Below are positions 48,601 through 60,000 of a stretch of DNA of 64,000 nucleotides, piece by piece. The notes below the pieces were generated by a model. It ran no database searches, was not told the DNA's origin, and worked only from the letters and a program-made list of their open reading frames with translations. The position numbers and the translations under genes are program-made. This DNA comes from Tetracentron sinense (taxonomy: Eukaryota; Streptophyta; Magnoliopsida; Trochodendrales; Trochodendraceae): positions 186,001-250,000 of the forward strand of contig JABCRI010000989.1 of NCBI GenBank assembly GCA_015143295.1, read 5' to 3'. Positions within the stretch are counted from its first letter, which is position 1, and every line of letters begins with the position of its first letter.

Positions 48601-49965
48601 TGGAAAGACTCAAGGCTCGGCTTGTTGCTAAAGGCTATAATCAAGTTGCAAGAATTGACTTTTCTGATTCAGCCCTGTTATTAAGCTTGCAAGTATTCCA
48701 ATTGTTCTTACTGTTGCATCTGTACGACATTGGCCTATCAAACAACTTGACGTCAAAAATGCATTTTGCATGGTTCTCTTAAGGAGCCTGTATTTATGGA
48801 ACAACCTCCGGGCTTCGTCAGTTCCATATCTCCAGCTCATGTTTGCAAGCTAAAGCGTGCTTTATATGGTCTCAAGCAAGCACCTCGAGCTTGGTTTGAT
48901 CGCTTAAGTTCCTATTTATTATCCTTGGGATTCTATTGCAGTATTGCTGATTCTTCACTGTTCATTTGTTACTCAAGCTGAGGTACCCTTATCCTCCTTC
49001 TCTATGTTGATTATATCATTGTCACGGGAGATAGGGTTGAATTTTTGGACTGGTTCATCTCTCAACTAAGCATGGAGTTTGCCATGAAGGACCTCGGTCC
49101 TCTTCATTATTTTCTTGGCATCGAAGTATCTTATTTCTCGGGTGGTATGTTCATGTCCCAAACTAAATATGCTCAGGAGCTCCTTGCTCGTGCTCAGATG
49201 CCTGGGTGCAAGCATATCTCTACACCTATGTGAGTTAAGTATGTGATACATAGGTCTTCTGATACTTTTTCAAACCCCTCCCTTTATCGAAGCATTGTTG
49301 GAGGACTTCAATATCTTACTATTACTCGACTTGATCTTTCTTACAACGTTAATATCGTGTGTCAATTTATGCATGCACCAACAATTGGACATTTCCAAGC
49401 CGTCAAACGAATTCTTCGTTACCTTTGTGGCACACAATCATTTGGTATGCGGATCTTGTCAAATAGTTCCCTTGAGCTATATGCGTTCTCTGATGCAGAT
49501 TTCGGCAGGTTGTCCCAACACGCATCGCTCTACTACTGGTCTTTGTACTTTCCTCGGATCCAATTGTATATCTTGGAGCGCTAAGAAGTAATCAACGGTG
49601 GTGCGCTCCAGTGCCGAAGCTGAATACCATTCTTTGGCATCAACTGCTACTGAGTTGACTTGGATTTCCTTTATCCTTTGAGATATTGGAGTGCCCCTTG
49701 CTCAACCAACCACACTATTTTATGACAATGTTAGTGCTCTATATATGATAGTGAATCTTGTGTTCCATGCTCGGACCAAGCACATTGAGCTCGACTATCA
49801 TTTTGTCCGCGAAAAAGTTGCGCTTGGGTTACTTATTACACGTTTTGTTTCATCTCGTAACCAACTTGCTGGCATCTTTACTAAACCTCTGTCCCAAGAT
49901 GTGTTTCGGGAGCTTTGCTGCAAACTCGGCCTTCACCAGTCTCCTCAGTCGAGTTTGAAGGGGAG

Positions 49966-50217
49966 TATTAAGGAAACTATACCCAATCAAGAGAAGCCAA
50001 TCACGTAGAGCAAATCAAGGAGATTTGCTCTCCAACCAATATGCGGTCCTTCTTTAGTATCTTCCATTTTATTTAGTATCTTCCATCTTATTTAGTTTCC
50101 TCCTTTATATTTCCTCTTTTGTATTGTCGTTCTTTATATATATACAATACAAGCATACCTTTCAACTCACGTTTTCAGTGAGAGAGAATACATAATTGGT
50201 CTCTTCCTTTTATTCTT
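49966..50217 (+). repeat. 3' LTR of the copia at 45410-50217
   Basis: About 252 bp, beginning TATTAAGGAAACTATACCC. It differs from its partner at about five sites plus a small indel. Confidence 0.85.
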
Positions 50218-50822
50218 TACGTCTATATAAAGTTTAGTATATTCCTTGTACTTTGATTAGTAGAATGATATAACAATTAGTTAATTACTAATTTTTTGGT
50301 ATTTTATCCCAGATCAAACCACAAGTAACTTTAAAAACATTGGTTAAAAGAATCCAAAATAGGCTCATTTGATAGACTCAAACAACCTAAAAATCTGGTT
50401 TAACAGACCCTATAGTAGGTTGGTTTTGTTGCCCAAAATATACATTTGATTCAAAAACAGTGTGACGTTTGAGTTTAGCCTTTTCAAAAAAATCACAAAA
50501 ATACCCTTTCGTAACTCGACCGAGTCACCTAAGTAACTCGCCGAATAGTATCTCCTTTGAGTTTTGAGTCAACTCGTCGAGTTTTCAAACTATACATCTT
50601 TCCACCCCCAACCCAAATTCCAGCAACGAAAATCAAAAAGAGAAAAGTAAATATAAAGCAACAAAATACTAGTTTTTAATTAATATGTATTTACAAGAAT
50701 AAAGTGAGATGAACAAAGATAATTTACAAAATTACCAAGCATAATTCTCATTAACTCAAACAACTTACCTTGGAAAAGATACAATATTAGTAGTATTAAT
50801 TGTCGTCTTCCTCTACTTGGAT
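50218..50822. other. Spacer downstream of the CONSTANS-like gene
   Basis: AT-rich DNA with no gene. The part nearest 50822 is likely the 3' untranslated region of the - strand gene. A stretch near 50500-50590 is rich in AACTCG/CGAGTT words that also occur near 35720-35780, which suggests a dispersed repeat. Confidence 0.5.
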
Positions 50823-53439
50823 TTAGAATGAGGGGACAATGCCATATACACTTTCCACCATTACTGTGGTGGAGAACATTTGATCCACTTCAACTTCTAT
50901 ATCTGTTCTTTTCGCAAATCGGCCCTTGATCCGGGGTCTGGTCTCTGCGTAGGCCTTCCTCGAGGCATACCTTATTGTCTTCTCGAACTTCCTTGTCTTC
51001 CTTTTCTCCCTGTATCTAAGGACTCTAGCTTCCCTGTCCATGGGAGTGAATTGGGGTGGTATGGGGCTTGAGAAGAGATCAATTGATCCTTTGGGAGGTC
51101 TTGGATGTGAGTTTGAAATATCACTCATTGTAGAGTCTGGTACGACACCAGCATCCATAGATGACATTGAGACCTGAATGTAATATCATAGAAAACCACA
51201 TCAAGCATTTCTCATCAGCAAGACAACATATATATATATGACCATTAAGGATAGAAACAACAATAAATATTGAGAAGAATTAGACAGCGGGACTAATGAA
51301 AAATAAGAATAGCTGAACAATTTAAAGAACTCACTGACCCACATGACCATCAGTAGTTTGTTCAACTCCAAATAGCATGATCCGAAGGGATGAAAATATA
51401 TACATAAATCATTGATGAAGTTGAAGCTCTATGTTTAAAACATGCCGGTACTTAAAGATCTCGGTAAGGATAACAATCTTTAACTTTTCATCAGAAAAAA
51501 AGAGTGATGTTCATCAAAACTAAAAGTTCTAAAAAGAATGATATAAATGAAGTTAATCATTATAAAAATCATGTAACAGAAAGATTAAGTCGACCAAATT
51601 AAATATTTTGGTGAGCTATACTAGTGAGCTTATGAAGGGTGAATTAAGAAAAAAAATCTGAAAAATTAGTAACATTTAATAAATAATTTGAATCATAAAT
51701 CATTTTACTCTCACTGGAGAACTTCTCCAATAAAGGCTTAATTCATAAAAATTCCTAAGATGTACACATAAGAAGAAATTAACTAGGAAACTAAAAGCAT
51801 CAAAAAGAAAATCTAGTAGAAAGAATAAGAATGCAATCAAGCCAAGAACTTCATCAAACTCCATCATAATTAAGAAAAAGGAAATGATAAAGTAACTCCT
51901 TGAAGCTAGGCATGCATTAGATCACTGAATCTTTATTAATCAAAACTAAGCAAACTTTTTAAAGTTGCAAATTAAGTCTCTTAGTAAAGGACTACAAACC
52001 AAATATTCTGATTTAAACTCCTGACCTAAATAAAAGACCCACTTTGCTAAATGAAAAACAGTCAAAATTAAAGCACTACTACATTAATTCCATGAAATTC
52101 TAACCCTAAAAGGAAATTTTAACAGAAAAAAAAATCTTTAAAAGAAGAGAGAAGTGAAATGATAAACTAAATTAATCATAAATCTCAGCAAGTACCATGA
52201 GACCCCAACTTCCAGAACCACTGACATAACCATAAAATAGAAGTTCAAAAAACATCCCAGAAGTACATGGAGGTAGTTTAGGGACCAATTACAGCATCTA
52301 CCCACAAAACAAACTTTCAGAAAGTTACTACAATATGAAGACTATAAGTAATAAAAATTAGATATAAGTTAAAGAACAATATTCAGGAAATACTCACAAA
52401 AGTAGACTTTCAGAAAGTAATTAAAAATATCAGGGAAGAGAATAATAGAGAAAATATCTTTAGGAAATAGACTAAGCTCAAGGCCTAAATTCAATAAAAT
52501 ACCAACAATAGCATATTTCCATAAGGGTAAAACTGAAGTAGTACTCTAATACCCCATTAGAAATATAGTAGAGAAAATCTATAGAAAAGAGAGATATGGT
52601 AAGATCAAGAGCCAATTCAACAAGATATCTATAAACCCTGATTTATTCCAGGAAAAAATTGAATATGTGTGTGTGTGTTAAGAGAACCTTACACTGTGAC
52701 TAATTGAAGCAGTGTAACAGAAGCCAGCTTTTGAGGGCTGATACTCCATTTCATGTTGTTGGTGTTTGAAGAGCTGCTGCTCCTTAACTTCCACTTCCAG
52801 ACACTGAACTGGCACAACACTGTCACTCCCAGTTCCATCAATAGTCTCCTGCTGATCAACACTATAGTGCTGCTGCTGCTGATCATGGAACTGATTCTCA
52901 GTACAAGAATTGTACTCCACAAGATCCAAATATTCATCAACCTCCCCACCAAACAAGAACCCATTACTCTGGTTCTTATTCTTAACAGAATTAAGCAAAA
53001 ACCAAGATCCTGTTTCATCTTCTTCTATCTCCTCATCAGCAGCACCATGGGTCATGAACCGACCCGGTTCAGGCCCGACTGGCTCACCCAGGTGGGTAGC
53101 CGGAGGTCCGACAAGGCATCCAGTGATGGGGAGGATTCGGACGCGGTGGTGGCGACGCGCGAGTGGATTGGCCGAGTGTATGTCTGCATCGCAGCTGGTG
53201 CAGAGGGAAGCAGCATCAGCTTTGCAGGTAATAGCTGCAGGGGCACGCTCACATGCTTCGCAGACCCACACGCGCTCGTGTCTCCATACCACCTGATTGG
53301 CTGCGTGGATTCGCGCGTCGCACCCTGCACACAGATAGGATATGTGAGCTCTGCAGTAAACTGTGCTTGCTGCTGCCCGGCATGTGTCACACACACGCGC
53401 CCTACTGCGGTTGCCACAACTCATCTCCTCCTTCAACAT
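50823..53439 (-). CDS. COL: CONSTANS-like transcription factor (two B-boxes plus CCT, COL3/4/5 type)
   Basis: A nuclear regulator of the light/flowering class. Exon 1 is 53439-52693 (249 codons) and exon 2 is 51173-50823 (116 codons plus stop), with a GT-AG intron of 1519 bp in phase 0, giving 365 residues. B-box 1 spans about residues 17-54 (C17, C20, C29, C37, C40, D41, H45, H54) and B-box 2 about 60-97 (C60, C63, C72, D75, C80, C83, D84, H88, H97). The CCT domain spans about 296-339, starting [19 protein letters not shown], and carries the nuclear signal. The C-terminal YGIVPSF is the VP-type motif that in relatives binds COP1. The middle is acidic and Gln-rich. Position 32, normally Asp in B-box 1 (CRAD), is His here (CRAH). 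The start MLKEE is typical for this branch. The frame is intact. Confidence 0.95.
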
Positions 53440-53448
53440 TTTTGTACT

Positions 53449-53470
53449 GTCTCTCTCTCTCTCTCTCTCT
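53449..53470 (-). promoter_or_regulatory. GA microsatellite in the 5' leader of the CONSTANS-like gene
   Basis: Eleven GA/AG units on the - strand end about 10 bases before the start codon. GA repeats are known binding sites for plant BBR/BPC proteins; a role here is inference. Confidence 0.55.
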
Positions 53471-53564
53471 TTTATCTGTGTCTGCGGTTAGAGTAGGGGA
53501 GTGGGTAACTGTAAGTAAGCAAGCAAGCAAGGGGATGGACTATGGAGGAGAGAATCCCAGGAGT

Positions 53565-53574
53565 GACACGTGGC
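53565..53574 (-). promoter_or_regulatory. G-box in the CONSTANS-like promoter
   Basis: GACACGTGGC contains the palindrome CACGTG (53567-53572), about 130 bp upstream of the start codon. G-boxes of this flank type bind bZIP (HY5, ABF) and bHLH (PIF) factors, which suits a light-regulated gene. Use in vivo is inferred. Confidence 0.6.
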
Positions 53575-53642
53575 AATCCATTAGTGGGGGAGAGAAGTTA
53601 GGCAATTATCTTGTGGTTGGCATTGTTTTGGTTGGGTCAGGA

Positions 53643-53770
53643 TTAATGGGGACCCACATTTGCTGCTTTCTCTTTTGGAATCATTTTAATGTAAGGGATT
53701 GGGCTAGGGTTAATGGGGACCCACCACATTTGCTGCTTTTGGCTTTTGGAATCATTTTATGTTGAGGGAG
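53643..53770. repeat. Promoter-proximal tandem duplication, 67-bp unit
   Basis: Two units start TTAATGGGGACCCAC at 53643 and 53710 and share TTTGCTGCTTT and CTTTTGGAATCATTTTA. They differ by small indels. The block lies about 200-330 bp upstream of the CONSTANS-like start codon. Confidence 0.75.
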
Positions 53771-54769
53771 AGAAAGCTGGGTAATGTGCATATCCTTCAT
53801 GATTTGAAGTATATCCTTCTCTACCCTTTATGGGCTTTATCCTTTTCTCTTTAACCCCACAAGTATTATCCTTCTCTTTAAACCCATTTAGAACCAGGCA
53901 TTGCAACTCTTAAAATTGTTCCCTTTTTGGCACAATTTTAGGGGGAAAAAAAAATCTTTCTCAGAATTAAATCCTTTTTTAAAAATAAAAATCACCCGGT
54001 GAGGGAGGGGGTTAGGCACCACCTCTACTTTTTTTTTTTTATTAATTAAAACGTCAATTACATCAATGGGGAAACATAAAGCCGTACCATAAACCAACAA
54101 CGATAATGCACTGTAAAACTATTCCTCAAATCGATTATGTTTTCCAACCCTCCTCTTTGGTCTTCCTTGAGAAGATTCAATTGATGATATGTCAATTGTT
54201 TCGTTCTTTTTATTTCTTTTTGAAATTACTAGTTGAAAACCGTCTTCTCTCATAATTAAATCTGAAAAATGCATTTAAAACGGATGAGATAAGCGTGAAA
54301 ACAAAATAGATACATATAACATAATAAAATTTTGAATATTTTATGACATTTATGAATCTGTTGATGAATATCATATGTAATGCCTCTAGTAATCTTGTTT
54401 TTTTTTTCTTTCATCCAAACGTAATTTCGTTGCTTCTTTTTTTCATAATTGATTCTAATTAATAATTGTCAAACACGTTCTTTACACAAAATTAATTATA
54501 TAAATCAAATCTTATGATAATTAATTCTTTTCCAAAATGAGAGAATCACCTCAAGTGATGTCAAATGAATTAATCAGGCTACTCCTTGATTGATGGATGG
54601 TGGTAGCCGAAAAATGTTACTACCTGACCAAAATTGTTACGCAAGAGTCATGACATAAAGGTTTAGCGATAATTAATAGTTACAGTCGCCTTTCTGGACA
54701 TGTAGTCATGTACATTATATGGGAGATGACTGAAAACGATTATAACACGTTATAATGGCCAATTAAAGT

Positions 54770-54981
54770 CTTTTTTTTTTTTTTTTTTGAAACGAGGGTA
54801 TCCAAGCCTCTTAGAGCATCTGACTATTCCTTCGGGCACGTGCAACACCCCCAAAGCCACACGCACCAGGTAAGTCAGGATTACTCCCTAAGGGTGACCA
54901 ACAGAGGGAGTTGATTCGAACTCAGGACCCCTACTTCCCCACTTCTTGAGGCGTGGTCCTGACCAACAGCCCAACCCCCTG
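54770..54981 (-). mobile_element. tRNA-derived SINE
   Basis: On the - strand, a tRNA-like head with GTTGGTCAGGACCACGCCTC and a B box GAGTTCGAATC is followed by a unique body and a poly(A) tail (T-run 54771-54788 on the + strand). TAAAGT flanks both ends (54764-54769 and 54982-54987), a possible target duplication. The head is too diverged for a working tRNA gene. Confidence 0.75.
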
Positions 54982-54987
54982 TAAAGT

Positions 54988-56057
54988 TGTTCTTAAGACA
55001 ATGAAGGGTGATAATGGAAGTGGGTATTTTTCGTGGTTGATAAGCTTTGACTGATTTGCCACGTCGAAAAGGAGAAACAAGTAAGAAGAGGAAAACTAGT
55101 GGGCAGTAGCAAGTTGTATATCGCAGTAGCAAGTTGAATATCACAGTAGAGTCTCAAAAGGCATCCCTAGACCAGCTAAGAGGCTTAGTAGAACAAGCTA
55201 CATTGAAGTTAGTACTTTCTATATATTGAAGAAATGGGCTGAATAGAGTGAACCTTGTAACCAATCACACTCCTTAATGAGTTACGATCATCCATCATAT
55301 GACTCTCTCATCTTTATAACCGTCTGATCTTTGACATGCAATGGATTCAACTGTCTAGATGATACACTTATTTACTATATTACCCCAGTCGGGACCCACC
55401 AAGACAAAGAAAGACCAGATACATTACCCTAACATGATTGATAGAAGAAAACAAAGAGCTAGTGCTCTCATGGAAACCGTTCCGTCCTCCTCTTACCAAT
55501 GTAGGGAGTTGGAAGATTGCTGGCCTAGAATTCTTTCAGCCATTTAGATAAGGCCATGTGGACAGAACCCCAATATTAGGATTCACCTCCACCACGAATG
55601 ATGACATGTGGGAGGCTGACCTGATCAAACTTATATGGCTTCTGGGTCCCGCCTGAGGAAATCCAAGGTATTTTGCCCCCAATTGATCAAAGTGGTTTGA
55701 GACATGTTGTATTGCTGTGTCTCCATCACCTTAATGATCATGAAGTGAAAATGATCCCATGTGGGATGGGGACCACCAGTATAACTGACTTTATGAAAAC
55801 TCTTAGATATCACATGATTCACATCTCATAATAATTGATCAAAGAATCAAGGGAGATCGAGTTAGTAGTCACTGTATTATCTGATACGCAAGGCATCACT
55901 GGAATCATCCTTCAAAATCACTGTTTTATCCATGATGCCAAACACCACCTCTAGACTCTTTTACTCTGCTCCATATACGCTATGGTGATTGGTGACGGCC
56001 AAATAAGAGTGAGCAATCTGTTTATGGGATAAGGCGCACTCACTTGAGTGGAGATCC
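54988..56057. other. Intergenic, no gene seen
   Basis: Mixed-composition sequence with short reading frames that match nothing I recognise. Confidence 0.5.
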
Positions 56058-56418
56058 GCAGAAGCCCCTGTTGTAGCCCATTGGGCTACAGCAAGCAGGC
56101 TATTGGTCCATCCCATTAAAAAAAATTAAAATAATTTTTTGAGTTCTGATTAGAGGACCCCCAAGATCCTCTTCCAAGCTGACCCCACCAATCAGACTTC
56201 AACACATTAGGAAAGAGAAAATAAAATAACAATTTCAATGCCACCGTTCAATTTGCAATTGGGTGGTCAGTTTGAAAAAGGACCTGTAGTCTGTTTCCTT
56301 CTTTTAGAAATGACCTGGAAAAAAATGATTTGATGTCAGAAATTAGAAATTATTTTTTATTGGAGTGGACCAATATACTGCTTGCTGTAGCTTAATGGGC
56401 TACAACAGGGGCTGCTGC
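56058..56418. mobile_element. MITE with about 78-bp inverted ends carrying palindromes
   Basis: The left arm 56058-56135 begins GCAGAAGCCCCTGTTGTAGC and the right arm 56340-56418, reverse complemented, begins GCAGCAGCCCCTGTTGTAGC. The left arm contains the exact palindrome TGTAGCCCATTGGGCTACA (9-bp arms about a central T), and the right arm a slightly decayed copy. No target duplication is clear, so the superfamily is unknown. Confidence 0.7.
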
Positions 56419-56445
56419 TCATGTGCTCTAGGATGCATTACAATA

Positions 56446-56600
56446 GGCCTCGGATTGTCCCTTATTCTATGGTCATTTCTAGGAGAAGTCATTTCATGGG
56501 GAGAAAATGAAATGACTTCTCCCCTTTTTAATGCCACATGTCCCTTATTCTATGGTTGCCCGAGAGCCCTTTTTGGCTTTGCCAGAGACAATCCGAGGCC
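56446..56600. mobile_element. Small inverted-repeat element with a nested hairpin insertion
   Basis: Outer ends are GGCCTCGGATTGTC (56446-56459) and its inverse (56587-56600). Inside, the 17-mer GTCCCTTATTCTATGGT occurs at 56457-56473 and 56540-56556. Between the copies is a perfect 14-bp hairpin (arms 56483-56496 and 56508-56521, 11-nt loop). Confidence 0.65.
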
Positions 56601-57071
56601 GTCTAGTAGATGGTACTCTGACATTTACAATGGGTGGTCGCAATTCAAAAAATGGCCCTTAAATTATGGCAGTAGCTAAGCAAAGCAAAAAAAGACAAAC
56701 TGGTTATATGAGGAGGTGGCTCTTGGAAATTAATATACGCAGTCTTTAGAGAAGAAAAAAAAATCCAAGTTCTCTTTGTTTTGTTAGGTAACAGCATCTA
56801 TAGATGCATTAGAAAGATCTGGACTTAAAATTACAAGAGAGAGAGAATGAGAGAGATGGTGATAGATTGAGACTAAAATTTATTCAATGGACATTTTCGC
56901 TAAAACTACATTATACGTAATTTATCTGTTTAACCACAAACAATAAATTGCTGAATCGTCGCCCAATTGAAATTTCCACATGGAAGGCAAGAAGGGATGC
57001 ACAATAACTTACATTGATAACTTAATTTGTTGAGATGTGTGTTCCAATGTTATATGATGTTGCTGCTAAAC

Positions 57072-60000
57072 TTAGGATGAGAACTTCGAGATTAGCTTAT
57101 CAACATGAAAAATGATATCGTCGATGCGGGGGCGCAATGTCACCTGGGGCTGAAGCATCCATGTCACAAACTGGTGGAGTTGTTCGGGATATGGAGGATT
57201 ATGCCCAGCTGGCCACTTTTCTTGTGCATTTACAATGGCCAACTGTAGGCTTCCTCCAGATTCTCCAAGTGCATACTCGAAAGGAGATACCCCATACCTG
57301 TAGAAAGCAGCAAAACAGAAATCAGAAGAGATGATTTGAACAAAATTTTCAAAGTCCAGCTAAAGACATTGTAGAGATTTACTCTCTTTCGATCCTATAA
57401 AACAAGGAGGCCAAATTTAAAAAAATTATATATTTGTGCCAACACTTACAATCATATTTATCCTAATTTTTTTTTTTTTTTTTGGTTGTTAAAATCTTTA
57501 AAATTATTAGTATTACTTTAAATGTAAAATAATGATGTCTATATCTTGTGAATGGGTAAAGCTACAGAGAGGGATGATGACCATTGACCATCTATAAGAA
57601 CAATTTCAGGACTAGGTTTAAAAATATTGGCGAAGAGGAATACTAGTCGTACTCGCTGGAGTAGATAAAAGCAACCTACATGCTCCCTCTGATGGAAACG
57701 TGTCCATGTGGGGGTGTTTTGGTGATTTAATTAAGGTTGCTCAATTACTAAAGCACGTCATTTGTCAGATACAAATTACCAAATATCCACGCATGGAAAT
57801 GTGTGGGGATCATGTAGATTGCTTTTATCTACTTCATCAAGTATGAGTTGATTTGTTCAAGTTGTTTTTGGAGGTACTGCCATGATCGTGTAGTTGATTT
57901 GTTCAAGTTGTTTTTGGAGGTACTGTCATGAATCAGTTACTTCATATAATAGAAGCAATTCAAGTGCAAATTGTTACTGAATCAACCTTTCAATGCTAGC
58001 AGACTCGCACAACAAGACCTAGTATTCGATGCTTGATCAAGACAGATGATGCACATGGAGAGGTCAGGATCCACCATTCAATGTGTTCCACCTGAGATTG
58101 CACCCATCTAGTCTCTCAACAGTTTGTAGATTTTAGTTTACTATCCAAAGAATGCAATTAGTCAAATGGTTGTGATCATCTGACCACATCGCGTTTTGAC
58201 CAAGGTGATCTCCTACGTAGAATGTGTATGCTGCATGTCTGATTCGTGCGATCTCCTACATAAAACATGTATGATGCATGTCTTGATTTGTTCTTAAGTT
58301 GGACATCACCTTCTGTACCATGGAAATAAAACTCACCGAAATCGATATGTTTCGGTTTCACCAGGGTCCTGTATGATATAATAGCTGATACGTTAAATAT
58401 AAGGGACAAATAAGACTTGTCCTAAACCAATGCGTATCGGTATCGTTAAACTCGTTCGGCATTGTCTCTTATATGGGGTTAAGTTAAAACCCTAAAAGCA
58501 AATCTCATTTGCTCTTTTCTCCTTCTCTCCTTTTTCACCACAAAACTCAAAATCCTGTTGATTTTTGTTTTTGGAACTCCAACTCCCATAAATGAATCGA
58601 AGAATCTATCATCAAGTTTGCAGACACATCAGCTACAATTACCATACATAATTTTTCAGTGATTTATTCTCAGAGTCAGGCTCAACACAATGAGCATCTC
58701 TACCACCAGTCTTACATTCGGCCAAATAGAGATTGTGATCATTTGTTTGAGCTAGCATGTAGTTTTGTGTGGCTTTAGACTAATAGTTAACACTTTACAG
58801 GTATTTATCTTTATTCTCTGTTAGTTGTCACATTTGTTTACTTGTTTTGTTTATTAGTTACTTATGTTTTTCATTTCCTTATGTAAATGTTTTTGTTTGC
58901 TACTTATGAGTTTGTGTCACATTGCTTACTATGACTTTTGGCTTATTGGCTTTGGCTATTGCGACTTGTCAGTTGTTACTTAATTACTTATGTAATTTTT
59001 TATGTTTGATGAAGTATTTTAATTTTATCATCAAATATTTTGCATTTGAACATTTTATTTATGCTTGGATTTTTTTGAAGAAACACAAAAACGGAAACAT
59101 GACTCGTCAAAAGCCAATAGTATCGGTGATACGTAACGGTTTCGGTTGAAGCCGTTAAGTACCTCGAAACCTATATTTGCATCCTTGGTCTATACAAATG
59201 AGGTGGCGTTCGGAATCTCTAAATTTCAGGTCTATAATCTATTGCGGGTAGACGTTTTCAAATTTTAGACCATTTGGTAGCGCGTCTACTTGCTATAGAA
59301 TTTAAAAAAAAGACAAAAAGACATCCCATGTTTAAAAACAAAGTTCAAATTTTTTGTTATTTTTGGGAAAGAAATGCACATCTATTGCGGGTAGATGATG
59401 GAACAAAGATTTTTTTTTTCTTTTTACTGTTTTGCCCCTTTATAATTATTATTATTACAAAAAGGCTTTGTCTATTACTGTGCGCTGCCAAACGATTTTA
59501 TGGCCTGCATATCTATTTTCTTAAAGATCTTTTTGCCACATATCTATTTTTGCTAGATCAGTCTGAAATGGACAAGATCTATCAAACAAACCCTAAGACT
59601 AGAAATGTAAGAGATTTATCCCCAAACATTATCAATTTGTAACTCTTTTATCTCTATGTATCAGGTCTTAGAGGGTTAGTATGGTTCGCACCTTGCAGTG
59701 AAATGTCTGTTAATGTCTATAATGACATATTCATTTATGGGAAGATTAGGATTCCAATGAAATGGTTACAAAGTGGTGCCTCCTATATGAAAAAGAGAGC
59801 AAGAGAATTAAAAACATGTCGTTAATGACAAAAAAATCAACAAAATAATAGATCAAATTAACGATGCACTGGTAAAAGAGTAGAGGGGTTAGTCCTCACA
59901 TTATTGCATATAAAGAGCATCCTAGAGACCAAATATCTGCTCTCTCATCAATGTCAGCATGGCTTGGGCAGTCCCACAACTCAGGAGCTCGAAAAGGGGC

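Larger units (their letters stand above)
45410..50217 (+). mobile_element. Ty1/copia retrotransposon with both LTRs
   Basis: LTRs at about 45410-45663 and 49966-50217 are about 98% alike by eye. A primer-binding site TGGTATCAAAG follows the left LTR and a purine-rich GAAGGGGAG precedes the right one. In order: gag (about 45720-46500), CCHC knuckle CQICGRFGHNALKC (about 46565), protease (about 46690), GAG-pre-integrase (about 47085), integrase (about 47260-47970), reverse transcriptase (about 48450-49230), RNase H (about 49480-49960). It is full length and young by its LTRs, but the coding region has several breaks. An Ale/Retrofit-like lineage is possible. A four-base TTAC flank on both sides is only suggestive as a target duplication. 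Confidence 0.9.

Noticed and set aside
52753-53496. Long + strand open frame (247 codons) opposite the CONSTANS-like exon
   Set aside because: It is the antisense shadow of the B-box exon, whose domains are unmistakable on the - strand.
54770-54981. tRNA gene
   Set aside because: A tRNA-like head with a B box exists but there is no cloverleaf, and a poly(A) tail follows, so it is a SINE.
58322-59190. A further hAT-like element with CAAGGATGCAAAT-type end
   Set aside because: The right end is suggestive, but the left end does not match well and no duplication was found.
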